A stretch of DNA of 64,000 bases from Bremia lactucae. Lineage: Eukaryota; Oomycota; Peronosporomycetes; Peronosporales; Peronosporaceae. Under the pieces are notes generated by a model that was not told the DNA's origin, did not search any database, and worked only from the letters and a program-made list of their open reading frames with translations. Numbering within the stretch: the stretch's first letter is position 1; every line of letters begins with the position of its first letter. Location of the stretch: NCBI RefSeq assembly GCF_004359215.1, contig NC_090610.1, forward strand, positions 6,694,600-6,758,599, written 5' to 3'. Positions 20,030 through 31,964 of the stretch are shown in pieces. Both the position numbers and the translations under genes were made by a program.

Positions 20030-23000
20030 TTCAAGAATTTGCAGGTTTTTGACGAAAGTTGCCCCATCATACACGCATAAACTGGCAGCATCAAGCCGCG
20101 AGGAAACCCGCCTCTCGTTCATCAAAGGATCATCTGATGAACGTTTTGGAGCGAACACAAGCATGTAAATGTCCTACAAGTGAGTGCGTTGGCCTCAGTA
20201 GTAGGACATTTTCACACCTCACAAGACCTCAGTGTGACAATTCATAACACCGTGGAGTTATATACCGACGGCTGTGCACGAGCACAGGAAGCGTTGAAGT
20301 TCGACCACTCAAATCAGTTTAGTAAACAAAAACGCTTGCTGGGAAAGCAAGATCCAGGTGAATTTGAAACTCCTGTCTGTAAAAGACACTGCGAAATCTT
20401 AGATCGACTGGAGAGTCGATCGTAGAGTATCTCGCTGGGGTTGCGCAACCAAAGCTAGTTGCGCAGTGGCAAAGTCAAGCAGATATGCGTACTTGTCACA
20501 GATGACAAGTACGTGACTGATATTAGATCTCAATAGTATTTTGTGAGAACGAACGGGTTTCAGCTGTTTATCGATGAACGAAAATGAGAAGACTCGGATT
20601 GAACATTTTTACGTCCCAATCCTGAGAGTCTTTATGAGCAAATCCTTTGTATATGGATTTGATCGAATTCGAGAATTTGCTCTTTAATTCCCTCACCTGC
20701 GAGTTTTCTAAAGCATATGCACCCGACACGAAATCGACTTGATACCAGGTTCGAATCACTGTGTCATGAAGCAGCGGCCTCTACCTTGTGAACAAGTATC
20801 GCGATCGACAAGCTCTTTGCCATCGCTTAGCAACGGGCTTGTGAGGGAGTCAACTCTGCACGTAGCAGACCTTCCGTGTACGTACAACAACATGAGGGTG
20901 GCGGATTGTGGATGCATTTAATAAATTGAGCGCTCCGACGGCACTGGCTTAATCGCCAATCCACTAAAAGACGTAATCATTGATGGTGTGTCAAAGAGTA
21001 CTATCTTACGTCAATGATCTAAGGATGAATTATATCTGATCCTTATCCGCGAACAGGATATCCCATTGACAGCAGCAAGCACCTCAAGCGGAATGCTAAG
21101 GAAGTGGCAAATTACACCACAGGGGCTTAGTAATGCCCCTGCAACATTCAACAGATGTGTAACTATTCTGTCACGATCGGTGCGGCTTTTCCAACGAAGG
21201 TATTTTTGATAACGTCTATGTTCATAGCAGAGCTATGAACGGAAAGTCGGACGTTGGAGTACATCGTACCCCACATCCGAATATTCTTATACTTATGCGT
21301 AAGCATAAGTTGTAAGCAAATCTCAAGAGGTGTATATTCGCTGCAAGCGAAATACCAGCATCGTGGGTCAAAAACTAACACAGTGTACACCATAATCCTG
21401 AAAAGATCAAGGCGGTCATTTCAGGTTCAGGGCGTACACCGTGTTTTTTATTGTTCCAGTCGATGTAATGGACTTCGAAAGTCCCTCGGCTTAACGGCTT
21501 ACTTACCTAAGTATTCGCGCAATAATGCCGAAATGATAGTACATCTTCTTTCTTGTTGAAGAAATTTTTTAAAACGGCCATGAAACGCTGAGTGTCAGCG
21601 TTTCTATGAGGTATCAGGCAAAGCTTGACGCAACCGCCAATACCGGCAATTGCCCACCAAAACAGGTGGTCCGTAAAGCCAGCGATGTTGCAATCGGCTG
21701 TGCGTTAACGCAATATGACACATACGGCGCAGAGCGCGTCGTCTGTTATCAATCGCGTCAGCTTCACCCAGCTGAGCTCAATTGTCCAGTGCATGACAAG
21801 TAACGCCTTGGCGTAATATAAAAACTGCACTGGCTAAGTTCATGGTCTATCTCTAAGGAGATTTGCCGTTCACTAAATATACGGATCTTGCGTCTTCACG
21901 CACGACCGTAAACAGCCCACACCTTTCGCAAAGAATGGCGAGATGGTTGCTTTTCTTCGCGGAGTATATCTTCTCCGTGGAGCATAAACCTGGACGACTT
22001 AGCGTCGTTGCTGATGCCCTTTCGCGCCGGACTGATTTTGAGCCCGCCGCGCAAAACAACAGTGTGGATAAGCCCTTTGTTGCAACTATCAACAGTAAGC
22101 ATGAGCCCACAGCTGTGTTCCGTCGTCAACACTACTTATAGACATTAAAAGAGCTAAAAAAGATAAGTCTTTCAAAGGTGATGGATTACCTTAAGAATCC
22201 ATCACATCAATCTCTAAAGGGATTGTCGAAATTGTAAAGATCCTTTACGAAACGATACACAACACGCAATGATTTACTGTATCACAAAGGCATTGCTGGC
22301 GACACACCTCGTGTCGTCATCCATTTATGGTGCCACGATGGACTAATAAGTGGGTATCGTGGACGTGAGAACACTTATCTCGTGATAAGCCGCGGCTTTT
22401 ACGGGCCACGCCAGTATGGATTCGTCCGCAAGTTCATACGTGCTTGCGAAGTTTGTCAACGGGTGAAGCCCAGTGCTTCAACCCGTGCTCCGTTACAACC
22501 TCTGCCTGTCCCGGTTGAGTGTTGGCAGTCCGTATATTTGAACTTCGTCTTCCGATTTCCCGAAGACGATCCCAAGGATAATGGTTTTCTTGTGTCTGTT
22601 AACCGTTTCAGCAAGATGGTGAATCTCGCTGCAGTCCCGGAGATAATCTGAGCTAAAGTCTGTGCTCATGTCTTTGTCGATGCGATATCTTGACTCATGG
22701 TTTACCCCGCGAACTGGTCATAGATCGAGACCCCAGTTTCACGGCGGAGTTTTGGCAATTTGTATTTAATCGCTTAGAACATAATGGAAAATGTCAACTC
22801 CTGACCTCTGAAACAGATGGTCAGACAGAACGTGCAAATCGCATCCTCGAAGAGATACTTCGCGGATACGTCCACTCTTGAACGAGTTGGAGCGAGGTCT
22901 TGCCGATTGTAGAATTTGCCATCAACAAATCAGTGCATTCTTCTACAAAGCATACACCGTTTTTTTTGTGAAGGGCTTACGCCATCCACGTATACCCACC

Positions 23001-23730
23001 TTATTTAAGGGTGACTCTTATTTAAAGGAGGGCTCGCTCGAGCAAAGAACAATTTAGCTCTTCCTCATCACGCATTGACTCTACGGTCAGTGCAAAGGAT
23101 ACCAGCGTTTATTCAATTAACATTAAAGTGGACAAACTCAGAAATAGCGATAAGGCAATTACTGACTTTGATAACGATGCTGAAATACTGAGCATCGAAA
23201 ACAATGATATTAGTGAGAAGAATAGTGCTCTCACTAATAAGGAGAATGACATCTCCTAAGTGCGCTCCGGTTGCACTGAAGACAAAAACAAAACCGAGTC
23301 AGCAGGAAACTTCCTGCTGGCTAGAGAAGCAGTGGTCCGTTTCGTACAGGATTCCATCGCTGATGCGGTGGCCCGAGAGAAGCGGAACTCTGACAAAAAT
23401 GGAATGCAAACATTCTTTCATTTACGGCTAATGATCTTGTCCTACTGTCTAGGGTTACCCTAACAAAACATGTAGTGACGAATGTCGGCAGTAATAAATT
23501 GCTGCACAGGTATATCGACCCGTTTAGTGTGCCATGGCAATGCGTACACGACCAAGCTGCCTCGTGAGATGCGTACGCATCCTACCTTTTACAATCGAGC
23601 ATCTCTGCCCGTACCATCAGTACTATGCTTCTTCCGGTTCCGAATTAAACCGGCACGGTTCAAGGCTCCATCCGAAGCGTCTCATCTACCGAACCCGAGT
23701 AAATACTGTGACTCGTATCACGTCCTCCGT
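20030..23730 (+). pseudogene. X3 Pol: protease to integrase C-terminus
   Basis: Protease remnants (NWQHQAARKPASRSS at about 20080) and the linker with ERTQACKCPTSEC. RT starts near 20640 (RHEIDL-type text at 20730); SGMLRKWQITPQGLSNAPAT at about 21090; the catalytic box is destroyed (RYF then stops, about 21195). RNase H at 21600-22110 (QSRQLHPAELNCPVHDK, TVNSPHLSQRMARWLLFFAE). Integrase: ACEVCQRVKPSASTRAP, VNRFSKMVNLAAVP, GLPRELVIDRDPSFTAEFWQ, ETDGQTERANRILEE (22380-22880). C-terminal LPREMRTHPTF (about 23560). Collinear up to about 23730, then joined to opposite-strand family X sequence. Many stops. Confidence 0.75.
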
Positions 23731-23880
23731 CATTTATGGGAGGACGTTGATCACGAACGACCCCGCCGTCGCGAGTTAGCGATGATGGTCGACGGTATTG
23801 CTCGTGCCTAGTTGAAGAACTGCGCGCAAGTTACAGTTGATCAATTGCACAACGAACAAAGGCATCAGACCTCTCAAAAC

Positions 23881-26100
23881 GAGGGACCCGGAATGTCTAT
23901 CTTTAGTTATGAGCGAGGCTCCAGCTATTATGCGAGGGTAAATATTCGCATCCGCCCCTGAGAGAACTCGTACAAACTCGTCTCATTTCGCGGTAGATCA
24001 CGAGACGCTCCACGAGGAAGCGCTTCCAACGCTTGATTCCACCAATGAATATGGAAGATAAACCAAGTCTAATATTTTTGTCGGGCCCGCCTATTGGACA
24101 ACATGATCGCAATCGCGACCTCCATTTATTACAGAAGGAGGACGTAGCTCATGAGCGTGGCCATCGGCATGACTTGACAGCGACGATGCAATGTTTTTGC
24201 GCTGATCGGTCGGATGACCTAGCGGAATTTGCAATCGCTCAATTAGCGTACGAACGGGTGACTCAAGCTCTTCGCAGATATCTGGCGTCGGCTCTTTAGA
24301 AGATTGCACAAATCAAGAAATAAATAAACAGCAAGGCCGAGAATAAAAGTCTTTTGCGGAGGTATTGGAGTGCGGGTGTTTGATTTACCCTTAGAAGTAG
24401 CCTCGTTCTGGAAGTACGATCGGAAGCGTCCGACGTATAATTTGAAATGTATGTGCATTCTACGAGGCAGCTCGGTTTCGTATGCGTTGCCATGTCGATG
24501 TACTACACTTCACGAGCCGACATAATAAGTCAGTATTTTTTTACTGGTCACATTTGTCACTTTATGAATAGGCAGATTACGTAGACAGTACGTAAAATCT
24601 TGGACTTTGAATAAAAGAGCGTTTAGTCTCGCATTTTTGCTAGCGATCAACTTCTATCGGTCTGCCGCATCAGTGATGTAATCCTGTACGAATCGGACCA
24701 CTGTTTCTCGAGCTAGCAGGAATTCTACTGCTGGCTCTGTTCCTGTTTTCAGTGCGCCGGGTGCGGACCGCATTCTCCTCTTTAGTGGGGCGTTTTTGCT
24801 CACAGGTACTACCATTGTCGATGCTGAGTGCATCAGCATCGTTTTTATAAAAATAAGCAACAGCCTCGTTGCTATTGCTAGATTTGTCTTCTTTAATTTT
24901 GATTCGATCAAAATTGGTATCCTTTGCATTGACTGTTGAGCTATGTGGGATGAGCAAGCCAAATCGGTATTTACTTAAGCGAGTCCCTCCTCCTTTTGAA
25001 CAAGATCTGCACTCTAACATGATGGGTATGCGTGGGTGGTGTAAGCCATTCTCGAAGAACAATGTATGCTTAGTTCATGCCTGCACCAGGTTGTTGATAA
25101 CAAATTGAATAATTGGAAAGAACTCACTTCAACTCGTTAGCGAGTGGAGGTATCTTCGAAGTATCTCTTCGAGGACACGATTTGCATATTCTTTCTAACC
25201 ATCTGTTTCAGGTTGGTCAGATGCTGACATCATCAATCGTGGTTCAGGTGAATGAAACACGGGTTGCCAATACTCCGCCTTGAACCAAGAATCTTAGTCG
25301 GAATTCAGTTGACCGGGTAACTAACTAATCAAGTCGAAATATCGTGTCAATAACTAAACTATGCTGTGGTCGACACCGGGACTGCAATAAGATGCACCAT
25401 CTTGCTGAACCGATCTACAAACACAAGATACCATTACTCTTGTGAGCGTCTTCGGAAAATACATAAACGCTGTTTATTAAAATACGGACAGCCCACATTC
25501 TACCAAAAGAGGGAAGAAGTTATAACGGAGCACCGGATAAAGAGCTAGATTCCACCCGTTGCCAAACCTCGCAAGCACGTATATACTTGCGCATAAACTC
25601 ATACTGTTGAGACCAGTAAAAGTCGCGACTTCCTATGAGGTACGAACGCGATGTCCACTTATTGGTGCATCGTGACACTCAAACATGATGCGCAAGAGCA
25701 AATAATTGTGAGATAGAACGACGACACGGGGTGTGTCGGTGGCAAAGATAGTAAACTATTGTGTGTTGTGTATCGATTTGATGAGATCAATTCGCTATCG
25801 ACAATCCTATTCAGATTTGTTGCGATGAAATCTGAGGTGATCCATCAAATCTTAAAAGCTTTGTCCTCTTCTTAAGATTTTCTAACGCCGTCAAGTAATG
25901 TTGACGATGAAACACTTGAAACTAGCGTTGCAACCGTGGGCTTATCCTCACTGTTGATTAGCGGAGCTAGCACAAAGCAGGCCGGCGCGAAAAGGCATCA
26001 GCGACGACGTTAGTCGTCCTGGGTATATTCCACGAAAAAGTTATATAGAATAACCACCTCGCCATTGTTTGCGAAAGGTGTGGGCTGTTTGCGGCCACGT
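23881..26100 (-). pseudogene. X4 RNase H, integrase and chromodomain
   Basis: Minus reading: RNase H end (HTFRKQWRGG frame, about 26090-25970), integrase zinc domain and core remnants (about 25900-25250), charged linker (KRPTKEENAVRTRR, about 24800) and C-terminal LYVGRFR with HTHPTFYVGRF in an alternative frame (about 24480-24400), then a linker and a weak chromodomain YLPSHNSWS (about 23930). Heavily mutated; borders approximate. Confidence 0.6.
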
Positions 26101-26129
26101 ATTAACGATAAACATTAAGAAATAAAGTG

Positions 26130-26735
26130 ATAGACTCGAAATTGAGCCAGCATGAACTGAAAATTTGACCTTGAGTACATCGTTCCCCGCCCGAAAGGCG
26201 TCACACGTATGAGTGAGCATAAGCTGTACGTTAACCTCAAGAACAGTCTTTGCTGCAAGGAAACACTACTTCTTCGATGCATGAAGAGAAAATCGGTGTG
26301 CGCTCTGATCCTGAAAAGTTCAAGGCTATCACCGACTGGCATGTGCCTGCCGATGCCAATGGGCTTCAAATTGCTTGTGCTAGCGGCGAGCTTTTTGCAT
26401 TGGTATTCGCGCAACTACGTCAAAACATTACGGTGCATTCATGTCGTTTACTCAAGAAAATGATCTTGGAAGCTGATTTCGAGCGTTCGTTTATAGGTAT
26501 TAAGCAAAGCTTGATAAAGCTGCCGATCTTGGTGATTGCAGACCAAGACAGATATTTCATGTGTTCTGTGAAGCAAGCGATCTTGAAACAGCTGGGCATT
26601 AATGTAATATGACACAGACGGCACAGAGCGCGGCGTCTGCTGTCAGTCGCGTCAGCTGCAACCAGCTAAGTGTAATTACCCGGTACGTGACCAGAAATTT
26701 GTTGCGATGAAGTATGGATTCGGATACAAACAAAG
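26130..26735 (+). pseudogene. X4 RT-RNase H segment, inverted
   Basis: The plus strand encodes SEHKLYVNLKN, then (shifted frame) KIGVRSDPEKFKAITDWHVP, FALVFAQLRQN and SLIKLPILVIADQDRYF, ending at RQLQPAKCNYP...FVAMKYG. Matches X2 52380-52920. Both neighbours read on the minus strand. Confidence 0.6.
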
Positions 26736-26905
26736 AGACTATCAAACTAACTCGGTGCGAAATCTTGCACCGATCTCAACAGATTGGTAACATATCTGTT
26801 GACTCTGTAGGAATTACCAATCCCCTTTGAAATCATTAGCCACCCCCATAGCATACCGATATAGGTGCTTACTGATGTGAACGTAATATCCTGTACACGC
26901 TTTAG
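26736..26905 (-). pseudogene. X4 short RT segment
   Basis: Minus reading gives QDIPLTSVSTYIGMLWGWL and, after a decayed stretch, RYVTNLLRSVQDFAPS, i.e. the RT palm region just before the YFDD box (compare X1 minus 41270-41110). Confidence 0.55.
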
Positions 26906-27295
26906 AATTCGACTGTGGTGGGCGTATCGAAGGCGATGCGATGAAAGTGAAGTTTGGCATGTACAACTTGGCCGGACATGTTAATTCTTACGCCTCATGC
27001 TCAAGCTTCACGACCCATATTTGTTTGGGTCGTATGAAACTTTGTAAGGCTCGGCTCAAACAAATTTTTATGCTGCCAGTGCCGAATCCAGGTTTCGACC
27101 ACAAGATAAAGCGTGGCATTCACGCTTACGCCCAGCACACTCCATACCTTTATACTGTATAATGTGACTTAAGTCACTAGGTTCTTGCGGATGGTCCTGT
27201 CAAGACCTCCATATTCTGGCACGAATTGGAGACGCTTGATCGTGCAATATCTAGTGGGAAATGATGATTTTAGCCTGAAAAAGGCTTTCGTTCCC
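26906..27295 (+). pseudogene. X4 Gag segment, inverted
   Basis: The plus strand encodes MKVKFGMYNLAGH, KLCKARLKQIF and KRGIHAYAQHTPYLYTV, matching the Gag capsid part of X1 (35850-36060) and X2. It ends at SLKKAFVPS where the minus-strand RT-start text begins; in X1 and X2 Gag continues from this point to the zinc knuckle. Confidence 0.65.
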
Positions 27296-27860
27296 TCGTG
27301 TCGAGTGCCTTTATGCTTAGGCAACTCGCACGGTACCGAATTAGGGAACACATCCTTGGATTTGATCAAATCCATAAAAGCAGTTCTTTTTCAAAGACTT
27401 CCAGGATTAAGACGTAAAACATTCAATCCAAGTCTTCTCATCGAGGACACTTTTGTCCCTCACTTTTGTGGATCGGTCCTTAGAGCGGATGTGAATAACT
27501 TCATCACCAGCGGCAGTAGCACATTGACATGTGTTGGGAGCAACTTTCATAAGAGGTCTGCAAATTTTCTTGACGAGTAAGGCGCTCTGCAATTACTAAT
27601 TCCGACTGTATTATGACGGTCCGTCTCGCCGTCCCGATTTCGCGACAGTGTCGGACCCGCGTCATCCGCTTTTCTTAGTGCTTCTTGGCACTGGGTGTGA
27701 AGCACAACATTCATACGCGTAGTGTCGTGTCTTCTCTCGGCGATCGCATTTTTGCAATCGCTAGTGATTTGCAAAGCTAGGTTTTTCTCCATGAACACAA
27801 CAGAGGTCCATTGGTTTGGGACATCGATTTCTTGTCGTCAAGGCGGACGATAAAACGCGA
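27296..27860 (-). pseudogene. X4 Gag zinc knuckle to RT start
   Basis: Minus reading: PKPMDLCCVHGEKPSF, RLQKCDRREKTRHYAYEC (decayed CX2CX4HX4C), then the region before RT (DKSVLDEKTWIECFTSQSW) and the RT start VFPNSVPCELPKHKGTRHE (27320-27375). Most of the protease is missing. The block stops exactly after GTRHE. Confidence 0.65.
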
Positions 27861-28145
27861 CTGTCATTTACTGCAACAATATTACCATGTGTGGTATTAT
27901 TGGCAGTATTATCTCTTAAGCTAATATTTTTTTAGTATGTTCATTCTTCCTCTTATTTGGTAAATAGCCTTGAGTTTTAATATCGCCATTTTTATCCTCA
28001 CGATCCATTTTACCTGCTTCAAGAGGTGTGCCAGATGTAAACATACGCAATAGAGTTGAACTTCTTGCCCCCAACGCGCAATATTAGGTAGTTGTCGCTC
28101 GACGTGAGCTTAAGATCCGCCACTATTAAATGGAGCGCTAGCTTA
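27861..28145. other. Unassigned sequence between X4 and Y2
   Basis: AT-rich, no LTR, Pol or Gag similarity seen and no convincing frame on either strand. It could be pre-existing host DNA. Confidence 0.4.
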
Positions 28146-28552
28146 TGTAATGGGCTAAAGTTGCCTTATGTTACCCAATCCCCGTTAAGTACACTTTGTT
28201 TAGTTAAAGGAATGGTCAATTGCTTAAGTGAAGTAATTAGACCCACCACTTGGGTGTGGTTCACACGGTGACCCACCCTCGTGTATTTGATGCGCATAGG
28301 TGCATTTACATTGAAAGGGATGACGCCTAGCATCATACGTAACGCGAGATATCTAGAAAGATACGCTCGCAATACATGTTAGTGCTATCTACAGAGATGA
28401 CATTTAGATTGGTAAAAATAGGTTTTTTTATTTAATGCGATTAAATATAAATTAGTCTATAAACTACTTCCTACTTAGTAAGTGCGCACGAGGAGTCGGA
28501 TCACCGCTCCCATGACGACATTTTATTAGAGTTCTTAATGCGTTGGGTGGGA
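28146..28552 (+). repeat. Y2 5' LTR, 3'-truncated
   Basis: TGTAATGGGCTAAAGTTGCC start; includes the GTGCGCACGAGGAGTCGGAT and GCGTTGGGTGG blocks of Y LTRs, then stops before the GTCCGCCTACA end. Confidence 0.75.
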
Positions 28553-30385
28553 ATTTTGGTGGGACACCTCCATTGATGGGTGGCAATATATATTTGCTCT
28601 TGCAAACAGTGTCAGTGCGTTAAGCCTGCACCGCCCAGTAGTGCGCCATTGAAGCCGCTACCGATTCCAACGGATTGTTGGGGTTCGGTTAGTCTGGACG
28701 TTATGTTTGGCATGCCGCCTGACCACAAGGGTGGACGGGGCTCGTCGTCTATTTGGAGACAGGCTGAGCAATATGGTGCATTTCTAACCATATAAAACGT
28801 CGACCACAGGCAAGGAGGTAGCTCTCTTGTTCCCGGATCGTGTATACCGACTACACGGGATCCCGAGTCTATAAAATCGCACCGGAATCCACGTATTACG
28901 TCTGGGTTTTGGCGTCATGTGTTTGAGCTGCTAGGTAGCAAGCTCCCACATGTCGACCCCAGATCATCCCCAGACCGACGGCCGAACGGATTGTGCCAAT
29001 CGGGTCATGGCGGGTGTATTACGCACAATGGCGACTCCCAAAGAATGGAGCATACAATTGTCTTTATTGGGTTCGCTATAAATAACAGTGTCCACACCAG
29101 TACGGGTGAGACACCGCTTTATGTAAACGGACTGCGCCATCCTTGGACGCCAGTCTTGTTTCAGCGCAGCCCGAGTCTTAGTGGGGGAGGGCCCCTCACT
29201 ACGCTCGGTGCGAAAAACGGACACAGTTCCGTCAATATCACGATGACCCGGGAGGGTATCATCTTAAAGACAAAAACTTGTTCTAGTGACTTGTTGGGTT
29301 GGCAGTGGTCAGTATGGAGTCACGGCAATGAATGTCTGTGCTCCCAAACAATAACGATGCTTCATTATTTGCAACTACGTCATATGACCGACCTCTCGGC
29401 GGTGTCATAGACGAGTTGAATGCTAAAGGCGTGAGCCAGACTCAACGCTATATATGAGCGATCAGCCATCTTACGAAAAGTCAGTGACACGATGGCAAGC
29501 GCACAGGATAAACAAAAAAAATATGATCACCGAAATGGTCGCAAAAATAATGAACGCTTTTTAATGTTGGAGATAAAGTACTATTAAGTACTGTTACTCT
29601 ACCAAAAAATGCAATTTCTGTACTATCTGGGAGTACTACGAAACTATTGTCGCGTTACACTGGGCCATTTACTGTGGTCGATGAGGATGGAGACCTAATT
29701 ATAGGCTCACCCTCCCGCCATATATAAAGACGCACCCCGTATTTTACGTAGGTTGTCTCAAACGGTATGTAGACCCAAATGAGATCACATACCCCCCATC
29801 AGTCGAAGCAGTGATACCGGGTCGAGTGTCAAACAGACGGGGGAGTGACCATGGGTCGAGTCTCAAACAGACGGGGGAGTTACGGAAGGCGAAAGAATTG
29901 ACTCCGACCTTCTTCTCCCATGAGAAACGTAACGGATTGTGAGAGCGAGGGGAAACCACGCGCATAATGCGGGTCCCTTAGCATCAACTTCTTTAAGATG
30001 TTTAGCCGAAGTTTCAGGCGTTCGTACCCCTGACTATCCTTCGCGCAGACGTCATAAAGATCCGACGTCAGTCGCAAGACTTGACCCTCAAGATCCTTAA
30101 TGTGTCGTTCAGCACCGCTTAATACCTGTGACTGAACGGACGCGGTTAAGGCAGCCGCGAGTAGGTATCAAGTGCCGCCTTCATTGGTGGATGAGGGTGG
30201 GAACCAACGCTTCCTTGTTGGAAGGTGCTTGACCAGGCATAAGTATCAGATCATCGTGCAGTGGAGAGGATATTCGAAGAGTTTTGATCTTGGGAACCGA
30301 TCGATACCCTACGTATTGATGTGCCCGGCTTGGTGACTGCCTATGAAAAGGAGCACCAGCTGAGGCCTCTCAGCTAGTCTCAAAT
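28553..30385 (+). pseudogene. Y2 integrase and chromodomain
   Basis: Zinc domain: CSCKQCQCVKPAPPSSAPLK (28600-28660). First core Asp: SVSLDVMFGMPPDHKGG (28690-28735). The core continues in other frames (SGFWRHVFELLGS, then SPDRRPNGL where QTDGQTERAN stood, 28900-28990). C-terminus: ASAQDKQKKYDHRNGRKNNE (29495-29550) and LTLPPYIKTHPVFYVG (29710-29750). Chromodomain: KYQIIVQWRGYSKSFD and EPIDTLRIDVPGLV (30240-30350). Several frameshifts and stops. The role would be integration of cDNA into chromatin; it is not functional. Confidence 0.75.
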
Positions 30386-30389
30386 GGAG

Positions 30390-31023
30390 CAGCAGGGCGT
30401 AGTGAGAATAAACAGGGGGTACAGTACTGCCCATAATTTCTGTCACACGCAAGCGGGCGAATCTAATTCGCTGTGACCGCTGTTTCACGCATTGTAATGC
30501 GTTTAAAGCGGCGCGTGAAATCCGCCTCATACTGACCGAACATTTTATTTGAACGCAACACGACCAGGATCGGGGAAATACGTCCAAGTGATTTCTTCTG
30601 AGCCTTTTTAAAATATAGACGCCATAATAGTTATAAGCGTCTAGAATAGCGCGCTCTAGGAGCGACGATTTTGGCCCGTAAAAACGAGGCGATTGAGATG
30701 GAGGGGCATATGTGGTATGCCACCCGTCACATAGCCACGTTCAATACGACTGGCTTGTGACACCGACTGGACACGCTCACGTGCCGTTGGTGGAGCTTTG
30801 CGTCAGGCTTTTCTGCGTCAGACCCATTGTAAATGATGGTCTGAACGACAGGTGCTGTGGTTTTACCCAACTGAGAAGCAGCTGCGCCTTTATGGGCAGC
30901 GCTTTCACGAATGGTCGCTTCACTAGCCAGCGCAGACGACGAGACAGCATTGTAAAACTTTGTTGTCTCCATGTTCGGAGCAATGAGTGAAGTTTGGATT
31001 AGCAATAAAGTGCCACCATCCAT
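30390..31023 (-). pseudogene. Y2 antisense ORF
   Basis: A minus-strand frame from ATG 31023 runs 98 aa (APNMETTKFYNAVSSSALAS, AAASQLGKTTAP, QTIIYNGSDAEK). After a shift it continues as ARERVQSVSQASRIERGYV, and later LDAYNYYGVYI, LVVLRSNKMFGQYEADF and FARLRVTEIMGSTVPP (about 30600-30420). The same peptides in the same order occur opposite the chromodomain in Y1. It lies between the chromodomain and the polypurine tract and was kept although the element lost gag and RT. No recognised domain; one alternative is that the conserved strand is really a 3' extension of Pol with coincidental antisense frames. Confidence 0.6.
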
Positions 31024-31430
31024 CCTTATTAGCTCGCTGTACTAATCAGTACTAAGAGATGATGGCAGTGGTGTCGATCCATTGTAGTCAACAATGAGCG
31101 ACGGATCTACATCCTCACTGTGAAAGTAGGATGGATAATTCAGCCCAATTAATAGCGCGACAGCAGCAGTAGCTGTCGGCGATCTAACGGTGGCACTGAG
31201 CAACCGCGGGGTGTAAACGCGGCGCGTGCGCTTCGTGCGTGGTTAAGTCGGTGTCTTTGAAGACGACTCACCAGCTTTGCTCCCTTTAAAGAGGCATGTT
31301 TGGCGCCGTGTTTGTGCACCCAGGCCGCTAGGGACTGAGAGAACTAAAGCGACGCGTGAAGCATCTCGCTATTCCTCGCTCCTCTTTGACGAATTTGCAA
31401 AATGTAAATTCTCTCTTAAAGGGGGGATTA
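31024..31430 (+). other. Y2 3' internal region and polypurine tract
   Basis: No gene recognised on the minus strand. A plus-strand frame at 31260-31430 (SPALLPLKRHVWRRVC, LFDEFAKCKFSLKGG) is open but weak. It ends with AAAGGGGGGATTA at 31418-31430, the primer for plus-strand cDNA synthesis. Confidence 0.6.
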
Positions 31431-31927
31431 TGTTACGGGCTAAAGCTGCCCTATATTATATAGTCCCCGCTAAGTACTCTTTGTGTACTTAAGGAGTTGT
31501 CGACTTGGGTGTGGTTCACGTGGTGACCCACCCTTCTGTATTTGATGCGCATAAGTGCATTCACATTGGAAGAGATGACGCCTAGCGTCATCCAATTTAC
31601 GAGGGATTAAGATCATACGCTCGCAATACATATAAGTGCATATCAACAGAGACGGCATTTATAATTGGTTAAAATAGGTTTTATATCTAATACGATTGAA
31701 TATTAATCAGTCTGAAAACTACGTCCTTGTTGATAAGTGCGCATGTGGAGACACATTACTGCTTCCGTGACGTCACTTAACTAAGTCTTCTAGAATTCGG
31801 GTGAGGTCGCTTTGGCGCCCACCAACTACCTCACTGTACTTGAAAGAAGACGGTTAAATGATTCGTCACTCTGCTCAGAAGGTGTTTGCGAGTAGTGCGT
31901 GGCAGCTTTAAGTAGCGTCCGCCTACA
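31431..31927 (+). repeat. Y2 3' LTR
   Basis: A 497-bp Y LTR, TGTTACGGGCTAAAGCTGCC to AGCGTCCGCCTACA. Confidence 0.85.
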
Positions 31928-31964
31928 CGAATGATTTTAGCTGTGGCGGATGTCATGCTCTTCC

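Larger units (their letters stand above)
23735..27860 (-). mobile_element. X4: family X internal sequence with alternating segment orientation
   Basis: No LTR belongs to this block. From right to left (minus reading): Gag knuckle to RT start in sense (27860-27296), Gag capsid part inverted (27295-26906), RT piece in sense (26905-26736), RT-RNase H inverted (26735-26130), RNase H, integrase and chromodomain in sense (26100-23881). A further minus-strand integrase-chromodomain linker piece lies at 23738-23880, after the chromodomain instead of before it. At least three inversions are needed to derive it from the normal order. Confidence 0.65.
28146..31927 (+). mobile_element. Y2: internally deleted family Y element
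   Basis: Order: truncated 5' LTR (28146-28552), integrase, chromodomain, antisense ORF, polypurine tract, 3' LTR (31431-31927). Leader, Gag, protease, RT and RNase H are absent: the LTR passes directly into integrase text at 28553. Everything kept is collinear, so Y2 is the reference for the scrambled Y1. No 5-bp duplication is visible (gctta on the left, cgaat on the right). Confidence 0.8.
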
